Source: Providencia rettgeri (GTDB taxonomy: Bacteria; Pseudomonadota; Gammaproteobacteria; Enterobacterales; Enterobacteriaceae). From it: a DNA stretch of 64,000 nucleotides. The position numbers were made by a program, and so were the translations under genes. Below the pieces are notes generated by a model, which made no database searches, was not told where the DNA came from, and saw only the letters and a program-made list of their open reading frames with translations. This document shows, one piece after another, positions 9,395-21,296 of this stretch (position 1 is its first letter; every line of letters begins with the position of its first letter). The stretch covers positions 4,340,001-4,404,000 of the forward strand of contig NZ_CP053896.1 in NCBI RefSeq assembly GCF_013255915.1, written 5' to 3'.

Positions 9395-9424
9395 CCGCAA
9401 GCAAGGGATTAGGCCTACTTGCGG
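9395..9424 (-). terminator. Weak hairpin after wecG
   Basis: CCGCAAG and CTTGCGG can pair across 16 bases, about 50 bp beyond the wecG stop. No U tract follows, so it may be a 3'-end stabiliser or a poor terminator. The rest of 9185-9473 is the upstream region of yifK. Confidence 0.3.
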
Positions 9425-9473
9425 CCAGTAAAATACATCGATAATAACGATAAAAATCAAATCACTATAAAAA

Positions 9474-10241
9474 TTACAGCTTACCGCCGTAATAGTAACC
9501 TAAAAATTTCAGTAATTTAAACTGACGAGTAATACGGGAAGGCTGAGATAGTAAGCGATACAACCATTCCAACCCTAAGTTTTGCCAAACTTTCGGTGCA
9601 CGTTTTACATGCCCTGTAAACACATCATAAGTCCCCCCAACGCCCATATATAAGGCATCTGGGTACACACTTCGGCAATCTCGCATAAAAATTTCTTGTT
9701 TCGGGGACCCCATCGCAACAGTGACAATTTTTGCACCACTTGCACGAATGCGTTCGAACAATGCACTTCGCTCTTCAGCAGTAAAATAGCCGTTTTGCGA
9801 ACCTACAATGTTCACATTCCACTGCGAGCGTAGCTTGCTTTCAGTTTGCTCTAGAATTTCTGGTTTGCCACCCACTAGGAAAACTGGCGTACCTTCTTTA
9901 CCGGCCCGTTCCATTAACCCTTCCCACAAGTCAGCACCAGCCACGCGGGAAACTTCAGCTTGGGGGTATTTACGACGAATAGCACGGACAATACTAATTC
10001 CGTCAGCATATAAATATTCGGCTTGGCCTAGTAACGTATTTAAAGCCGTATCTTGTTCAGCGATCATCACTTTTTCTGCATTAATCGCAACGAGTGTTCC
10101 CGTTTTCGTTTCCCCACCAGCAAATAAGTAGTCTAAAAAATGGGCCATATTTTTAAAGCCCCAAATATTATGACCACGAATACTATATTGTGGAATAGAT
10201 GGCTGTGTAACGGATGAAGACTGAGTTGATGACGATTCCAT
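9474..10241 (-). CDS. wecG: UDP-N-acetyl-D-mannosaminuronic acid transferase (ECA lipid II synthase)
   Basis: Adds ManNAcA from UDP-ManNAcA to lipid-linked GlcNAc (ECA lipid I) to give lipid II on the cytoplasmic face of the inner membrane. 255 residues, GT26 (WecG/TagA/CpsF) family; typical segments are [39 protein letters not shown] and [12 protein letters not shown]. The N-terminal 18 or so residues are Ser/Gln-rich and extra. Last gene of the wec operon, 9 bp after wzyE. Confidence 0.95.
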   Translation of the reverse strand: MESSSTQSSSVTQPSIPQYSIRGHNIWGFKNMAHFLDYLFAGGETKTGTLVAINAEKVMIAEQDTALNTLLGQAEYLYADGISIVRAIRRKYPQAEVSRVAGADLWEGLMERAGKEGTPVFLVGGKPEILEQTESKLRSQWNVNIVGSQNGYFTAEERSALFERIRASGAKIVTVAMGSPKQEIFMRDCRSVYPDALYMGVGGTYDVFTGHVKRAPKVWQNLGLEWLYRLLSQPSRITRQFKLLKFLGYYYGGKL

Positions 10242-10250
10242 GATACTCCT

Positions 10251-11606
10251 TTAGCGGCTTTCACGCTGTTGGCTTCTTAAAAAAGAAACTGTTTTTGTGC
10301 GAATAAGCCCTGCACTTTCAAATAACCAATACAGTAATTTTGCTAACACCAGACACAGTCCGAATATTAAGCAGAAGAAAACCACCCGTGAGACGAAAGA
10401 ATCCACGCCTTCACGCGCTAAAACAATGATGTTAAAAATGGCACCAAAACAAAATGCCTGCATAATGGCAGCCTTATAGCGATTCGGTTCTTTCAGGCTC
10501 ATGCCATAGATCCAATCAAACCATTTGATGATAAGCCCCACAACTATGGCTCCGAGTGGTATAAAAATCACCCCACCCATCACCACCAATGAACCAATCA
10601 GTGTTGGGGAAATTGCCAGCCCAGAATGGTTGTTTAGTACTTCCCACGTAAAATAGTTGGCGGAATTCAATACCGTATCTGGGCGTTCTGGCCAAACCCA
10701 AGAAGGAATAAAAACATAAAAGTCACGGATAATCGGCGCTAGGCCTTGAAAGTCCATCTCATCATAGTGGCTTAGCAGTAATGCTAAGTTTTCCCACGGG
10801 GAGAATGTGTCCCGTGTTAAATACAAGAAAGTGTAATACGCTTCGGCACCACTGACATCTAGCCCATAGCGCTTTAAGGCTAACCAGAACATACCTACAA
10901 TACTTGCGACCCCGGCTGCAGCTAGCATCCACAGCGTAATCCAACCCCTGACAATCCCAATAAATAAGAATAGTGCGAAAGCAATAATAATGTTCGCTCT
11001 GGTTCCTCCAACGATAACATAGGTCAAGAAACCAAATGCAACGGTACTAACGAGGAAGAAAATCCAACGTTTCTGTGTCGGTCGCAAGAAATAAACAATC
11101 AACATTGCCGGTATGAAGAAATAGAAAAAGCGTTTTAATGCCACGCCAGAAACTTGGCTGGAGAAAATTTGGCTATAGGATTTTAGCTTAAACAGCAAAA
11201 AACCGTTCTGCATGAAAAAGATACCTACTGTCACGACTGCAATCAGTATCAATAACAGACAGGTTAGATTCGTTTCCACTTTGTTCATGCTAAACAACGC
11301 ACGCCTTGGTGCGTCTGGTTGCCTAGAAAGCCGTGTTTTATAAGCAACATAATAAATCGCATAAAAACTGGTAGCCGCTAGTTGGGCGTAAAGTAAGTAA
11401 TCCGCTTTCACAACCGCAACATCAAATTGGAACACTAACGCACAAGTTAATGGAAAACCAAAGTAAAACGTCAATAAATACAGCATTGAAAAGAAAATAT
11501 TGAAGTTAAACCGAGCACGTAAAAACTCTTTGTACAACAAAGTACCAATAAAAATAATTGATATCAGGTAGACCAGTGCTAAGCCACCTAACTCCGTCAG
11601 TGTCAT
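10251..11606 (-). CDS. wzyE: ECA polymerase WzyE
   Basis: Polymerises the ECA trisaccharide repeat at the periplasmic face of the inner membrane, with chain length set by WzzE. 451 residues, polytopic, about 11 TM segments; conserved family pieces include [12 protein letters not shown] and [19 protein letters not shown]. Starts inside the wecF stop (ATGA overlap of 4 bp). Confidence 0.94.
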   Translation of the reverse strand: MTLTELGGLALVYLISIIFIGTLLYKEFLRARFNFNIFFSMLYLLTFYFGFPLTCALVFQFDVAVVKADYLLYAQLAATSFYAIYYVAYKTRLSRQPDAPRRALFSMNKVETNLTCLLLILIAVVTVGIFFMQNGFLLFKLKSYSQIFSSQVSGVALKRFFYFFIPAMLIVYFLRPTQKRWIFFLVSTVAFGFLTYVIVGGTRANIIIAFALFLFIGIVRGWITLWMLAAAGVASIVGMFWLALKRYGLDVSGAEAYYTFLYLTRDTFSPWENLALLLSHYDEMDFQGLAPIIRDFYVFIPSWVWPERPDTVLNSANYFTWEVLNNHSGLAISPTLIGSLVVMGGVIFIPLGAIVVGLIIKWFDWIYGMSLKEPNRYKAAIMQAFCFGAIFNIIVLAREGVDSFVSRVVFFCLIFGLCLVLAKLLYWLFESAGLIRTKTVSFLRSQQRESR

Positions 11607-12685
11607 GCTCGCTCCTCCACGGCACTGAGAACGGCTTTCCAGCCTTCAGTAAAGTTAGGAGCAAAAAATTCGATATGCTGTTTATCTAATAAGCTCATTT
11701 GGCGCTGAGCTTCATCCACTAGTGGTATCGTCAGGTTGTCACCATAGAAAAATACAGGGACATTTTGAGCAGTTAAATCCTGCCAAAATGTATTTTGACG
11801 GCTGATCACAAAAGGAATACCAAATTGAATTAGCAAACAAACCGTACCAACACCTTGCTGGCGATTAAAAATAAAATAGCCAAGATCACAGGATTTGAGC
11901 AAATTAAGGTACTCGCTAAACTCCATGCGCTCTTTCAGAATTTCTACTTGCCCTGAAGTAAACTCACTATTTGCAGCCTGTTCGACTTGTTCAATATAGC
12001 CTTGGTTATTTGCAGGATAACCCATTGGGACAATAACCTTAACCTCATCACCAAATTGCTGTTTAATCGCACTCAGCGCCTCTACATGACGATTAGAACG
12101 GTCACCTGAGTTACCCAACAAAATAGTCAGTTGAGAGCCTTCACGTGCCTTAGGCTCGCTAATTGTCAATGCGGGGTCCATTCGTGTTGGAAAATACAAC
12201 ACAGTGGCAGGCACTTTAGGGTTCGACTGGTGGAAATAGCACAAATCCCCACGTGTTGCACACACATGTCCTACTTTTTTCTGCGCTAAACGACGCAAAA
12301 TATAGAATAACTTAAATTTTAGAGAGCTAGATTCTTCATAGAGGTCAGCTCCCCATATATGCCACCAAAACTGATGGGATTTGATTTGACCAAATAATAG
12401 CGCTAACCAAATAGGGGCGTTGAATTGCCCATGAAAGAAAAAGCGAGTACGGCGATCTGCCTTGGCACGCTGTATAACACTATTAGCAATGGCCTGTTTA
12501 TTCGCAAAAACATCTATTTTTAGCTGAGGATAAGCGTCAGCAAGCTGCGCATCATCGCTTACCACCATAAAATGCGGCGTTGATGACGAAGCCATTTCTT
12601 GGCAAATGACGTCATTAAAAAACGTCAGTACCGTCTGATTGTGGTGTGGGAGGTTCGATCCCAGTACATGTATTAAGGTTGTCAT
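11603..12685 (-). CDS. wecF: TDP-Fuc4NAc:lipid II Fuc4NAc transferase
   Basis: Adds 4-acetamido-4,6-dideoxy-D-galactose to lipid II to complete the ECA trisaccharide (lipid III). 360 residues, GT56 family. Family segments are [53 protein letters not shown] and [16 protein letters not shown]. It overlaps wzyE and wzxE by 4 bp on either side. Confidence 0.96.
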   Translation of the reverse strand: MTTLIHVLGSNLPHHNQTVLTFFNDVICQEMASSSTPHFMVVSDDAQLADAYPQLKIDVFANKQAIANSVIQRAKADRRTRFFFHGQFNAPIWLALLFGQIKSHQFWWHIWGADLYEESSSLKFKLFYILRRLAQKKVGHVCATRGDLCYFHQSNPKVPATVLYFPTRMDPALTISEPKAREGSQLTILLGNSGDRSNRHVEALSAIKQQFGDEVKVIVPMGYPANNQGYIEQVEQAANSEFTSGQVEILKERMEFSEYLNLLKSCDLGYFIFNRQQGVGTVCLLIQFGIPFVISRQNTFWQDLTAQNVPVFFYGDNLTIPLVDEAQRQMSLLDKQHIEFFAPNFTEGWKAVLSAVEERA

Positions 12686-13932
12686 GCTCGCCTACGGTAA
12701 ATCAAAAATACGCAACAACATAAGGTAAAATAGACAATATAAGTGGCCATATAAGCCTGAGTTGCACCTACTGCACCATGTTCAGGGATAAGCCAATGGG
12801 CAAAGCCCGTTAATAATAAAAATTGACTCACTTCAGTGAGGACATAAAAACGCAATGCGGCTTTGGCAATGACCAAATAGCCAAATACGTAAGCCCCCAC
12901 TTTCAATACATCACCGACCAACTGCCATGCAAACAGGTCTCTCATCCCTGTAAATTCTTTTGAGAACAGCAACCAAATCGCGAAATCACGTAGTAACCAA
13001 ACTGTAAAACTCACAACGGCAACAGCAGGTAAAACAAACTTCAATGCTTTAACAATTTCTGCTGTGATTTCATTTTTATGCTGCAAACGCGATAACGTCG
13101 GCAATAAATACACTGAAAATGTCGCGGTAATAAACTGCAAATAGGCATCTGAAATGGTGGTCACACCGGTCCATAACCCCACTTCATCCCAGCTATAGGT
13201 TTGGGCAAGTAAGTTTCGCATCATGATATAAGCGACTGGCAGTGTGACTGCCGTTAGCATCGCCATGACCGTAAATTTGCCTAAATTAGTCGCAATCACT
13301 TTGTCCCATGCTGGCTTCAATGACGATAACGCAAACTGCTTGCGTTTAATTATCATCCCAGCCGCAGGCAATACCACAAGTGCAGGAACCAATGCTAACC
13401 CCGCTAGTGCACCTTCATACCCGCCCACTAGATAGCATAAATAATAAGCAATTACACCAATTACGCTACCTAAAATAATGGCTAATGCGTTTGCTGATGC
13501 GTCTCGGTAGCCCTTCAAAATAGCCAGAAAATAGTTCGCATACGCGATACCCATTTGAATTAAGGCGACTATTTGAATAACTGAGCTGTATTTTTCACTA
13601 TCAAATAACGCCACGCTAATTGGCGCACTGCAAAGTAAAAAGATAAGCGCAAGTAGCGCTGAAAATCCTAAAATAATCGTCGATGAAGTTCCCAGAACCG
13701 CACGTAATTTTTGTGGGTCTTGGTGGTGCTCTGCAACATATTTTGTGACACCATTGAAAATCCCTGCACCAGATAACACCCCTAGTACAGTAATCAATTG
13801 GCGGAAGTTACCCGCCAGCCCCACACCGCTGGGCCCAAATGAGACTGCAAACAACTTAACGATTAACAGGCCTACCCCGATTTTAATCAGGGTAGAGCCA
13901 GCAGTCCAAACCGATGCTTTAGCAAGAGACAT
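12682..13932 (-). CDS. wzxE: Lipid III flippase WzxE
   Basis: Moves undecaprenyl-PP-trisaccharide from the cytoplasmic to the periplasmic leaflet. 416 residues, 12 or more TM segments, MOP/polysaccharide-transporter superfamily, starting [19 protein letters not shown]. The ATG overlaps the wecE stop by one base (TAATG), and the stop overlaps wecF by 4 bp, so this part of the operon is tightly coupled. Confidence 0.95.
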   Translation of the reverse strand: MSLAKASVWTAGSTLIKIGVGLLIVKLFAVSFGPSGVGLAGNFRQLITVLGVLSGAGIFNGVTKYVAEHHQDPQKLRAVLGTSSTIILGFSALLALIFLLCSAPISVALFDSEKYSSVIQIVALIQMGIAYANYFLAILKGYRDASANALAIILGSVIGVIAYYLCYLVGGYEGALAGLALVPALVVLPAAGMIIKRKQFALSSLKPAWDKVIATNLGKFTVMAMLTAVTLPVAYIMMRNLLAQTYSWDEVGLWTGVTTISDAYLQFITATFSVYLLPTLSRLQHKNEITAEIVKALKFVLPAVAVVSFTVWLLRDFAIWLLFSKEFTGMRDLFAWQLVGDVLKVGAYVFGYLVIAKAALRFYVLTEVSQFLLLTGFAHWLIPEHGAVGATQAYMATYIVYFTLCCCVFLIYRRRA

Positions 13933-15062
13933 TAGGCAAAGAACGCTTTGATTCGCTCAATGACCGTCTGCTGTTCGTCATCAGTCATGTTGTAGAACAT
14001 CGGTAAACGCACTAAGCGATCACTTTCTGATGTTGTATATTTATCTTCACCATGGAAACGGCCAAACTCGATACCTGCCGGGCTAGTGTGTAATGCAACA
14101 TAGTGGAATACTGTCAAAATGCCATGAGATTTCATGTAATCATTGAATTCGGTACGCTCTTCGATATCTTTAAGTTTGATGTAGAACATATGGGCATTAT
14201 GTTTTAAGCCTTCTGGCACAGTTGCTAGGACTAAACGCCCTGCATCAACCAGTGGCTGCAACGCTTCATCATAACGTTTCCATAGTAGTAAACGGCGGTC
14301 ATTAATTTTGTCTGCTTCTTCTAACTGCGCCCATAAGTAAGCCGCTTGCAAATCAGACAACAAGTAGCTTGAGCCGATATCACGCCACGTGTATTTATCG
14401 ACTTGACCACGGAAAAATTGGCTACGATTTGTCCCTTTTTCACGGATCACTTCGGCACGGCTAATCAGGTCTTTATCATTGATAAGCGTAGCTCCACCTT
14501 CACCGCCTGAAGAGTAGTTTTTAGTTTCATGGAAGCTATAGCAGCCAATATGGCCGATAGTCCCCAGTGCTTTGCCTTTATACGTCGACATCACACCTTG
14601 TGCCGCATCTTCAATCACGAATAAATTGTGTTTTTTTGCGATAGCCATGATGGTGTCCATCTCGCAAGCAACACCTGCATAATGGACTGGAACGATGGCA
14701 CGCGTACGTTCAGTGATTGCGGCTTCAATTTTAGTTTCATCGATATTCATGGTATCCGGACGGATATCAACAAACACGATTTTAGCGCCACGTAATACAA
14801 ATGCGTTAGAGGTTGATACAAAAGTAAAGCTTGGCATGATGATTTCATCACCCGGCTTAGTATCAATCAGGATCGCCGCCATTTCTAATGAGGCCGTACA
14901 AGATGGCGTTAACTGCACTTTCGGGCAATTAAACCGTTTTTCCATCCATTCTTCACAACGTTTCGTGAAGCCACCGTCACCACACAGTTTGCCACTTTCC
15001 ATGGCTTGTCTCATATACTCTAATTCAGTACCTACAACTGGTGGTTTATTAAATGGAATCAT
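13932..15062 (-). CDS. wecE: dTDP-4-amino-4,6-dideoxygalactose transaminase
   Basis: PLP enzyme that aminates dTDP-4-keto-6-deoxyglucose with glutamate to make the Fuc4N precursor. 376 residues, DegT/DnrJ/EryC1 family; PLP lysine K181 in SFHETKNYSSGGEGG, EDAAQG at 151-156. The ATG at 15062 ([17 protein letters not shown]) matches E. coli and has AGGGG six bases before it; an upstream ATG at 15107 lies inside wecD and is rejected. It overlaps the wecD end by 14 bp. Confidence 0.97.
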   Translation of the reverse strand: MIPFNKPPVVGTELEYMRQAMESGKLCGDGGFTKRCEEWMEKRFNCPKVQLTPSCTASLEMAAILIDTKPGDEIIMPSFTFVSTSNAFVLRGAKIVFVDIRPDTMNIDETKIEAAITERTRAIVPVHYAGVACEMDTIMAIAKKHNLFVIEDAAQGVMSTYKGKALGTIGHIGCYSFHETKNYSSGGEGGATLINDKDLISRAEVIREKGTNRSQFFRGQVDKYTWRDIGSSYLLSDLQAAYLWAQLEEADKINDRRLLLWKRYDEALQPLVDAGRLVLATVPEGLKHNAHMFYIKLKDIEERTEFNDYMKSHGILTVFHYVALHTSPAGIEFGRFHGEDKYTTSESDRLVRLPMFYNMTDDEQQTVIERIKAFFA

Positions 15063-15789
15063 GTTGTCCCCTGTATAACCAATAAGCGGTACTGGCAATT
15101 GCTGCACCGCTACGTGAATAAAGATTTAATGCCGCAACATTACTGATTTGCGTGGCCACATTTAACTGTGTTTTTTGGTGTTCCACACACCAATTAAATG
15201 CTGCAGACATCAACTTACGCCCTACACCTTGCCCCTTCGCTTCTGGCATTTTCGCTAGTAGGCCAACCCGTGCTGTTTCTGCATCAAGATGCCGTAAACT
15301 CACAAAGCCCAATATCGCACCAGACGCGTCTTTAACTAGTAAACAAGTGTGATCAAACGTACCAAGTACTGATTTTTCTATCCACAACGCATAAAACTGA
15401 CCGCTATCACCATCACGATACCAAGGTGCTCTAAAGCGGCTTTTGCTAAAGACAGACTCAGCGGCTTGCCGTAAAGTAGGAATATCATCCACTTGTGCGA
15501 CAACAATGTGATCTTCCGCTGTTAAACCTGCCTTTAAATAAGCATTTTCTGTGCCAATAGTAAGAGCGAAATCGATTTCACCTTCAACAAATGAAAAACC
15601 CATACCAGCCAAATCATCAATCAGCTGCGTTTCAGACGCGGCGACTTTTGCTTGCACGATATCGTATTCATTTATTTGATAAGCAAGGAGGGTCTCGAGA
15701 TTATCCCCCGTAAAATTCAACTTTGCCGTTGAGCGATGAAAAAATTCGCTCTCCCATGGCAGGCTCTCAATACTGGCGCGGACGGACAC
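15049..15789 (-). CDS. wecD: dTDP-4-amino-4,6-dideoxy-D-galactose acyltransferase
   Basis: N-acetylates dTDP-Fuc4N with acetyl-CoA to give dTDP-Fuc4NAc (also called rffC). 246 residues; a GNAT domain fills the C-terminal half with [22 protein letters not shown] as the acetyl-CoA loop. The start is GTG at 15789 ([17 protein letters not shown]), as E. coli begins with a near-identical sequence. The gene overlaps the rffH end by 23 bp and the wecE start by 14 bp. Confidence 0.95.
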   Translation of the reverse strand: MSVRASIESLPWESEFFHRSTAKLNFTGDNLETLLAYQINEYDIVQAKVAASETQLIDDLAGMGFSFVEGEIDFALTIGTENAYLKAGLTAEDHIVVAQVDDIPTLRQAAESVFSKSRFRAPWYRDGDSGQFYALWIEKSVLGTFDHTCLLVKDASGAILGFVSLRHLDAETARVGLLAKMPEAKGQGVGRKLMSAAFNWCVEHQKTQLNVATQISNVAALNLYSRSGAAIASTAYWLYRGQHDSI

Positions 15790-16648
15790 GTAATAAATCC
15801 TCTAAGTATTGCCCATAACCTGTTTTTTTCAGCTGTTGTGCTGAAAAAGCGACTTGCTCGTCTGTCAGCCAGCCGTTACGCCATGCTATTTCTTCTAAAC
15901 AAGCAACTTTGAAGCCTTGGCGTTTTTCAACGGTTTGTACAAAAGTACCTGCCTCAATGAGGCTATCGTGGGTACCTGTATCTAACCAAGCAAAACCACG
16001 ACCGAGCAATTCAACGTTTAATTCGCCACGTTCTAAGTACATTTGGTTAATTGACGTGATTTCTAACTCACCTCGTTCAGAAGGCTTAACTTGTTTTGCA
16101 AATTCAACTACTTGTGAGTCATAGAAATACAGCCCTGTCACCGCCCAATTCGATTTAGGTTTAACCGGCTTTTCTTCAATCGACAGTGCTTTAAAATTAT
16201 CGTCAAATTCCACGACACCAAAACGCTCAGGATCCATCACTTGGTAACCAAAAACCGTTGCGCCATTTACTCGTTTAGCAACAGATTTTAATTTTGGGCT
16301 AAATGAATGGCCGAAAAAGATATTGTCGCCCAATACTAAACAGCACGAATCACCGTTAATGAACTCTTCACCAATGATAAACGCTTGCGCAAGGCCGTCT
16401 GGTGATGGTTGTTCTGCATAGCTCAGCTCAATCCCAAACTCATGACCATCCCCTAATAAACGCTTAAACATCGGCAAGTCGTCAGGGGTAGAGATAATTA
16501 AAATCTCACGGACTCCCGCCAACATCAGGACTGAAAGCGGGTAGTAAATCATCGGCTTATCGTAGATAGGCAATAACTGTTTAGAAATACCGCGAGTGAT
16601 AGGATGCAAACGCGTCCCCGACCCTCCAGCTAATATAATACCTTTCAT
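15767..16648 (-). CDS. rffH: Glucose-1-phosphate thymidylyltransferase
   Basis: Makes dTDP-glucose from glucose-1-phosphate and dTTP, the first step to dTDP-Fuc4NAc. 293 residues; nucleotide-binding loop [20 protein letters not shown] at the N-terminus, then VLGDNIFFG and [14 protein letters not shown]. The ATG at 16648 has AGGTG seven bases upstream and gives the family N-terminus MKGIILAGG; the longer open frame to 16717 runs back into rffG and is rejected. The paralogue RmlA of O-antigen clusters has the same activity, but the context fixes this one as RffH. Confidence 0.97.
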   Translation of the reverse strand: MKGIILAGGSGTRLHPITRGISKQLLPIYDKPMIYYPLSVLMLAGVREILIISTPDDLPMFKRLLGDGHEFGIELSYAEQPSPDGLAQAFIIGEEFINGDSCCLVLGDNIFFGHSFSPKLKSVAKRVNGATVFGYQVMDPERFGVVEFDDNFKALSIEEKPVKPKSNWAVTGLYFYDSQVVEFAKQVKPSERGELEITSINQMYLERGELNVELLGRGFAWLDTGTHDSLIEAGTFVQTVEKRQGFKVACLEEIAWRNGWLTDEQVAFSAQQLKKTGYGQYLEDLLRVRPRQY

Positions 16649-16656
16649 ACTGTCAC

Positions 16657-17724
16657 CTAATTTCCTAGACCTAGACGTTCGCCCGCATAGGAACCGTCTT
16701 GTACGCGGCGCCACCACGTTTCATTGTTCAAATACCACTGCACCGTTTTGCGGATACCTGATTCGAAGGTTTCTTGTGGCGTCCACCCCAATTCGCGCTC
16801 AATTTTCGCGGCATCAATGGCATAACGCATATCGTGACCCGGTCTGTCTTTCACAAACGTGATTAAGTCACGGTAGTGCGCCACACCTTGTGGCTTCTGC
16901 GGATGCAGCTCTTCAAGCAGCTCACAAATCGTTTCTACAACGTCAATATTACGGCGCTCATTATGACCACCAATATTATAGGTGGTGCCAGGTTGCGCTG
17001 TTGTCGCAACTAAATGCAGTGCTCGTGCATGGTCTTCAACAAACAGCCAGTCACGAATTTGCTCACCTTTCCCATAAACAGGCAGAGGCTTACCCGCTAA
17101 AGCATTCAAAATAATTAAGGGGATCAATTTCTCTGGGAAATGATACGGCCCGTAGTTATTTGAACAATTGGTGATCATCGTCGGCAGACCATAGGTTCTT
17201 TGCCATGCACGAACCAAGTGATCGCTCGATGCTTTCGATGCGGAATAAGGGCTACTTGGCGCATAAGGCGTGGTTTCTGTGAAGAAACCATCAGGCCCCT
17301 CGAGGTCGCCATAAACTTCATCTGTCGAAATATGATGAAAACGGAAAGCCGCTTTTTTCTCATCATTCAGTGCAGACCAGTAATGGCGCGCCGCCTCTAA
17401 CAATGTGTAAGTTCCCACAATGTTGGTTTCGATAAATGCCGCAGGGCCATCAATTGAACGGTCAACATGGCTTTCTGCCGCTAAATGCATCACTGCATCG
17501 GGTTGGTATTTTTCAAAAACGGCATCTAATGCAGCTCTATCACAAATATTCACCTGCTCAAAAGCATAGCGCGGGTTATTCGCAACCGTTGCAAGGGACT
17601 CTAAGTTACCTGCATAGGTTAAGCAATCCAGAACCACTGCGCTGTCGTCAGTGTTTTCAATAATATGACGAACAACAGCAGAGCCGATAAACCCGGCGCC
17701 TCCAGTGATTAAAATGCGTTTCAA
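16657..17724 (-). CDS. rffG: dTDP-glucose 4,6-dehydratase
   Basis: NAD-dependent dehydratase making dTDP-4-keto-6-deoxyglucose. 355 residues, extended SDR fold: [12 protein letters not shown] at the N-terminus, [15 protein letters not shown], catalytic Tyr/Lys in [12 protein letters not shown] place the start at TTG 17724 (MKRILITGG): TTGA overlaps the wecC TGA by 4 bp and AGGAG lies 7 bases upstream. An ATG at 17730 is only one base from that AGGAG. The older ATG would add just two residues. Confidence 0.95.
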   Translation of the reverse strand: MKRILITGGAGFIGSAVVRHIIENTDDSAVVLDCLTYAGNLESLATVANNPRYAFEQVNICDRAALDAVFEKYQPDAVMHLAAESHVDRSIDGPAAFIETNIVGTYTLLEAARHYWSALNDEKKAAFRFHHISTDEVYGDLEGPDGFFTETTPYAPSSPYSASKASSDHLVRAWQRTYGLPTMITNCSNNYGPYHFPEKLIPLIILNALAGKPLPVYGKGEQIRDWLFVEDHARALHLVATTAQPGTTYNIGGHNERRNIDVVETICELLEELHPQKPQGVAHYRDLITFVKDRPGHDMRYAIDAAKIERELGWTPQETFESGIRKTVQWYLNNETWWRRVQDGSYAGERLGLGN

Positions 17725-18983
17725 CGCCATACTCCTTTTGTATCCACAACCCATTTTTGTGGGATCGCAGAGCCTTGGATGCCTTTGAACATATTGTGGT
17801 CAACTAACATTAAGATCACATCCGCTTCATTAACGGCTTTTTCAATCGAAACTAGCTCAGAAATGCCTTTTAAAGAGGTCGGTAATTCATCAATGTGTGG
17901 CTCAACCGCATACGTTTTACCTGGGTTCCAGTTCGCTACCATTTTGGTGATGTGCATTGCTGGGCTTTCACGTAAATCATCAATATTTGGTTTAAATGAC
18001 AGGCCGAAACAGGCAATGGTCACTTCACTGGCTTTTTTACCGGTTTCCACTAAGCAATCAGCCACTGCCGCTTTCACTTGGTCAACAACCCAAATTGGTT
18101 TGCCATCATTGACTAAACGAGCGGTATGAATAAGACGTGATTGTTTTGGATTTTGCGCAACGATAAACCATGGATCAACCGCGATGCAGTGCCCACCAAC
18201 ACCTGGGCCTGGTTGCAAAATATTAACGCGTGGATGACGATTCGCGAGGCTGATTAACTCCCACACATTGATGTCTTGTTCCGCACAAATTAATGATAAT
18301 TCATTCGCAAAAGCAATATTCACATCACGGAAGCTATTTTCCGTTAACTTACACATTTCCGCAGTTCTTGAGTTAGTAATTACACACTCACCTTCAAGGA
18401 AAATATTGTATAGCTCACTTGCACGCAGAGAGGATTTTGGCGTCATACCACCAACAACGCGGTCATTTTTAATTAATTCGACCATCACTTGACCTGGTAA
18501 CACACGCTCAGGGCAGTACGCTACATCGATATCGGCTTCTTCCCCTGCTTGATGAGGGAAGGTTAAATCAGGGCGAGCAGCTGCCATCCACTCTGCCATT
18601 TGCTCTGTTGTTCCTACTGGCGATGTAGACTCAAGGATGACTAAATCCCCTTTCTTCAGCACCGGAGCCACAGACTCAGCTGCAGCACGTACATACGCGA
18701 GGTCAGGTTCGTGCTCGCCTTTAAATGGCGTAGGCACAGCAATCAGATAAGCATCTGCAGGTTGCGGCTTAGTAAAAGCTTTCAGATGGCCGTCTTCAAC
18801 CGCCTTTTTGACCACGATATCCAGTTCTGGCTCCACGATGTGGATTTTACCCTGGTTAATAGTATCAACGGCATGTTGGTTAACATCGACACCAACCACT
18901 TGTTTTTTACGTGATGCAAAGGCTGCTGCTGTTGGTAAACCAATATAACCAAGGCCAATAACAGAAATAGTTTCAAAACTCAT
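17721..18983 (-). CDS. wecC: UDP-N-acetyl-D-mannosamine dehydrogenase
   Basis: Oxidises UDP-ManNAc twice with NAD to UDP-ManNAcA. 420 residues, UDP-glucose/GDP-mannose dehydrogenase family: N-terminal Rossmann motif [28 protein letters not shown], catalytic Cys in [15 protein letters not shown] (about residue 265), C-terminal domain with [16 protein letters not shown]. Starts in a 4-bp overlap with the wecB stop and ends in an overlap with rffG. Confidence 0.97.
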   Translation of the reverse strand: MSFETISVIGLGYIGLPTAAAFASRKKQVVGVDVNQHAVDTINQGKIHIVEPELDIVVKKAVEDGHLKAFTKPQPADAYLIAVPTPFKGEHEPDLAYVRAAAESVAPVLKKGDLVILESTSPVGTTEQMAEWMAAARPDLTFPHQAGEEADIDVAYCPERVLPGQVMVELIKNDRVVGGMTPKSSLRASELYNIFLEGECVITNSRTAEMCKLTENSFRDVNIAFANELSLICAEQDINVWELISLANRHPRVNILQPGPGVGGHCIAVDPWFIVAQNPKQSRLIHTARLVNDGKPIWVVDQVKAAVADCLVETGKKASEVTIACFGLSFKPNIDDLRESPAMHITKMVANWNPGKTYAVEPHIDELPTSLKGISELVSIEKAVNEADVILMLVDHNMFKGIQGSAIPQKWVVDTKGVWR

Positions 18984-20110
18984 AATTTCACCTGATTACT
19001 TTTCAATGCTGCAAGAATACGCTGACATGCATGACCATCCCCATAAGGGTTATGTGCGCGGCTCATTTCGTGATACTCCGCGTCATCTGTCAGTAACCGA
19101 TTAACTTCTTTCACAATTTTTTGTGTATCTGTTCCCACAAGACGAACAGTACCTGCATCAACAGCTTCTGGTCGTTCTGTGGTATCTCTCATCACCAAAA
19201 CAGGCTTACCGAGAGAAGGCGCTTCCTCTTGAATACCACCTGAGTCTGTTAGAATTAAATAAGCATGGTTCATCAAATAAACAAACGGTAGGTAGTCTTG
19301 AGGGCTAATTAAAATAATATTATCAATATCATGCAGTATACGTTTAACAGGCTCACTCACATTTGGATTTAAGTGAACTGGATATACGACTTGCACATCG
19401 GGATGCGCTTGTGCAATTTCTGCTAAAGCGTGACAAATACGTTCAAAGCCACCACCAAAACTTTCTCGACGATGGCCCGTGACTAAAATCATTTTTTTAT
19501 TTGGGTCGATAAATGGGTAATTTGCAGCCAATTTCTCCATCATATGCTGGTCGCTCATGACTTTATCACGTACCCACAATAACGCATCAATCACACTATT
19601 ACCGGTGACAAAAATATGACTGTCAGGAATAGATTCTTTTAACAAATTTTGGCGTGAATTTTCAGTTGGCGCGAAGTGATACATCGCTAAATGACCAGCA
19701 ATCTTACGGTTTGCCTCTTCAGGCCATGGCGAATACAGGTTTCCTGTACGTAATCCCGCTTCAACATGCCCTACTGGTATACGATGGTAAAATGCCGCAA
19801 GGCTAGTTGCCATCGTTGTAGCTGTGTCGCCATGAACAAGAACAACATCCGGTTGAAAATCAGCAAAAACGCTTTTCAACCCTTCAAGAATACGACAAGT
19901 GATATCAGTTAAATCTTGCCCTGGCTTCATAATATTGAGATCGTAATCTGGAATGATCTCAAACAGTTTCAGTACTTGATCTAGCATTTCACGATGCTGT
20001 GCCGTAACACAAACTTTAGCTTCAAAGTCTGTATCTTCAGCCAATGCATGAACCAGTGGTGCCATTTTAATAGCTTCAGGTCGTGTGCCGAATACAGTCA
20101 ATACTTTCAC
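18980..20110 (-). CDS. wecB: UDP-N-acetylglucosamine 2-epimerase (non-hydrolysing)
   Basis: Interconverts UDP-GlcNAc and UDP-ManNAc, the first committed step to UDP-ManNAcA. 376 residues, GT-B fold: [45 protein letters not shown] and [20 protein letters not shown] are all present. It follows wzzE by 98 bp, a gap that holds a hairpin. Confidence 0.97.
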   Translation of the reverse strand: MKVLTVFGTRPEAIKMAPLVHALAEDTDFEAKVCVTAQHREMLDQVLKLFEIIPDYDLNIMKPGQDLTDITCRILEGLKSVFADFQPDVVLVHGDTATTMATSLAAFYHRIPVGHVEAGLRTGNLYSPWPEEANRKIAGHLAMYHFAPTENSRQNLLKESIPDSHIFVTGNSVIDALLWVRDKVMSDQHMMEKLAANYPFIDPNKKMILVTGHRRESFGGGFERICHALAEIAQAHPDVQVVYPVHLNPNVSEPVKRILHDIDNIILISPQDYLPFVYLMNHAYLILTDSGGIQEEAPSLGKPVLVMRDTTERPEAVDAGTVRLVGTDTQKIVKEVNRLLTDDAEYHEMSRAHNPYGDGHACQRILAALKSNQVKL

Positions 20111-20173
20111 AGTGACTCTCTTATATTTATCTTTCGCAGTGAGCTGCTTTGTATAATCTTAATAACTTTATAT

Positions 20174-20197
20174 GCCACTGGAAAATTCGCCAGTGGC
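20174..20197 (-). other. Intercistronic stem-loop, wzzE-wecB
   Basis: A perfect 8-bp stem (GCCACTGG with CCAGTGGC) with an 8-base loop, 11 bp after the wzzE stop in the operon. There is no U tract, so it is more likely an mRNA processing or stabilising element than a terminator. Confidence 0.55.
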
Positions 20198-20208
20198 TTA
20201 TCCCAAAA

Positions 20209-21267
20209 TCAAGATGGGCGGCGGCGAGCAAGTACCACTCCGGCACCTACTAACATCCCTATGGCTCCCCATAGAACCATCATAAAGGCTCGACGAGGAC
20301 TATCGCGTTTAACGGGCTCTTCAGGAGTACGTAAATAGCGATATGCTTGAAAATTATCTTGGAGGGTAGGCCCGACGCTCAATGTTGATAACATGGCAAT
20401 ATTTTGGTCGTAATCACTGTCGTGATCGGGGCCGGTTGCTTTCAATGTTTCAATTTGTGCTTGTAATAAAGGGGCACCTAGCATAAACATTTTTGAATCT
20501 GGGATTTCATCCACAGGTGTTGCGCTTTGATTACGTACAATACCTTGTTTTTCTGCAACTTTTAATGCTTGTTCCAGTGCATTCAAACGTCGCTCATAAG
20601 CGGCCTTCGCCACCATATCTTCACGTTTAACTAATGCCTTCATGGATTGCATTTTCGTTGCCCAAGTGCCTTTAATTTCATCATTTAGATTCGTTGTGGC
20701 ACGTTGGTTAGCAAACTGAGTGTATTGACGCAGCAACTGGTTCGCATCTGCGGAAGTTTCCGCCACTAACTTAATGCTATCTGTTAAATTTTTGACTTCA
20801 TCTGCTGGCGTAAACTCAATATCGTTGATGAGCTCATCCAATAATGCGGCATCTGCTTTAGGATCATTCTCTAAGCGCTGCTTATAGTAATCCGTATTTA
20901 GCCAAAATTGACGACGTGTATCATAAGAGCCAAGCTGCTTTGTGAATTCTTGATAAGCTTCTTTTGCAATTGTCGGTAATTGCCCTTCTTGCCCCGTAGT
21001 ATTAATACGGGAATCGAGGTTGCGCAGAAATTGCTGCTGAGAATAGTAACTTCCCAGATTATTGACGGTTGGTAAATCCGTAATTGCTGTCGCACTCCAC
21101 TTCGGCTGCATAAAATAGGACGCTCCCAAGGCAATTGCTGCAAAAATAACGGCAAATGCAACGATCCAAATTTTACCTTGCCACAGTGAGCGACATAAAC
21201 CACGGATATCCAATTCCGGCTCTATTGGCGATTGATGCTGACTCGGTTGTGTTTCTGAGTTATTCAC
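20209..21267 (-). CDS. wzzE: ECA chain-length regulator WzzE
   Basis: Polysaccharide co-polymerase that sets ECA chain length with WzyE. 352 residues: cytoplasmic N-terminus (DIRGLCRSLWQGK), TM1 about 33-53, periplasmic helical domain, TM2 near the C-terminus (AFMMVLWGAIGMLVGAGVVLA) with the Pro/Gly-rich Wzz motif before it (LRTPEEPVKRDSPRR). Lies between wecA and wecB. Confidence 0.95.
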   Translation of the reverse strand: MNNSETQPSQHQSPIEPELDIRGLCRSLWQGKIWIVAFAVIFAAIALGASYFMQPKWSATAITDLPTVNNLGSYYSQQQFLRNLDSRINTTGQEGQLPTIAKEAYQEFTKQLGSYDTRRQFWLNTDYYKQRLENDPKADAALLDELINDIEFTPADEVKNLTDSIKLVAETSADANQLLRQYTQFANQRATTNLNDEIKGTWATKMQSMKALVKREDMVAKAAYERRLNALEQALKVAEKQGIVRNQSATPVDEIPDSKMFMLGAPLLQAQIETLKATGPDHDSDYDQNIAMLSTLSVGPTLQDNFQAYRYLRTPEEPVKRDSPRRAFMMVLWGAIGMLVGAGVVLARRRPS

Positions 21268-21296
21268 TGCACAGAACCTCTATTTTCGTTTTGTCG

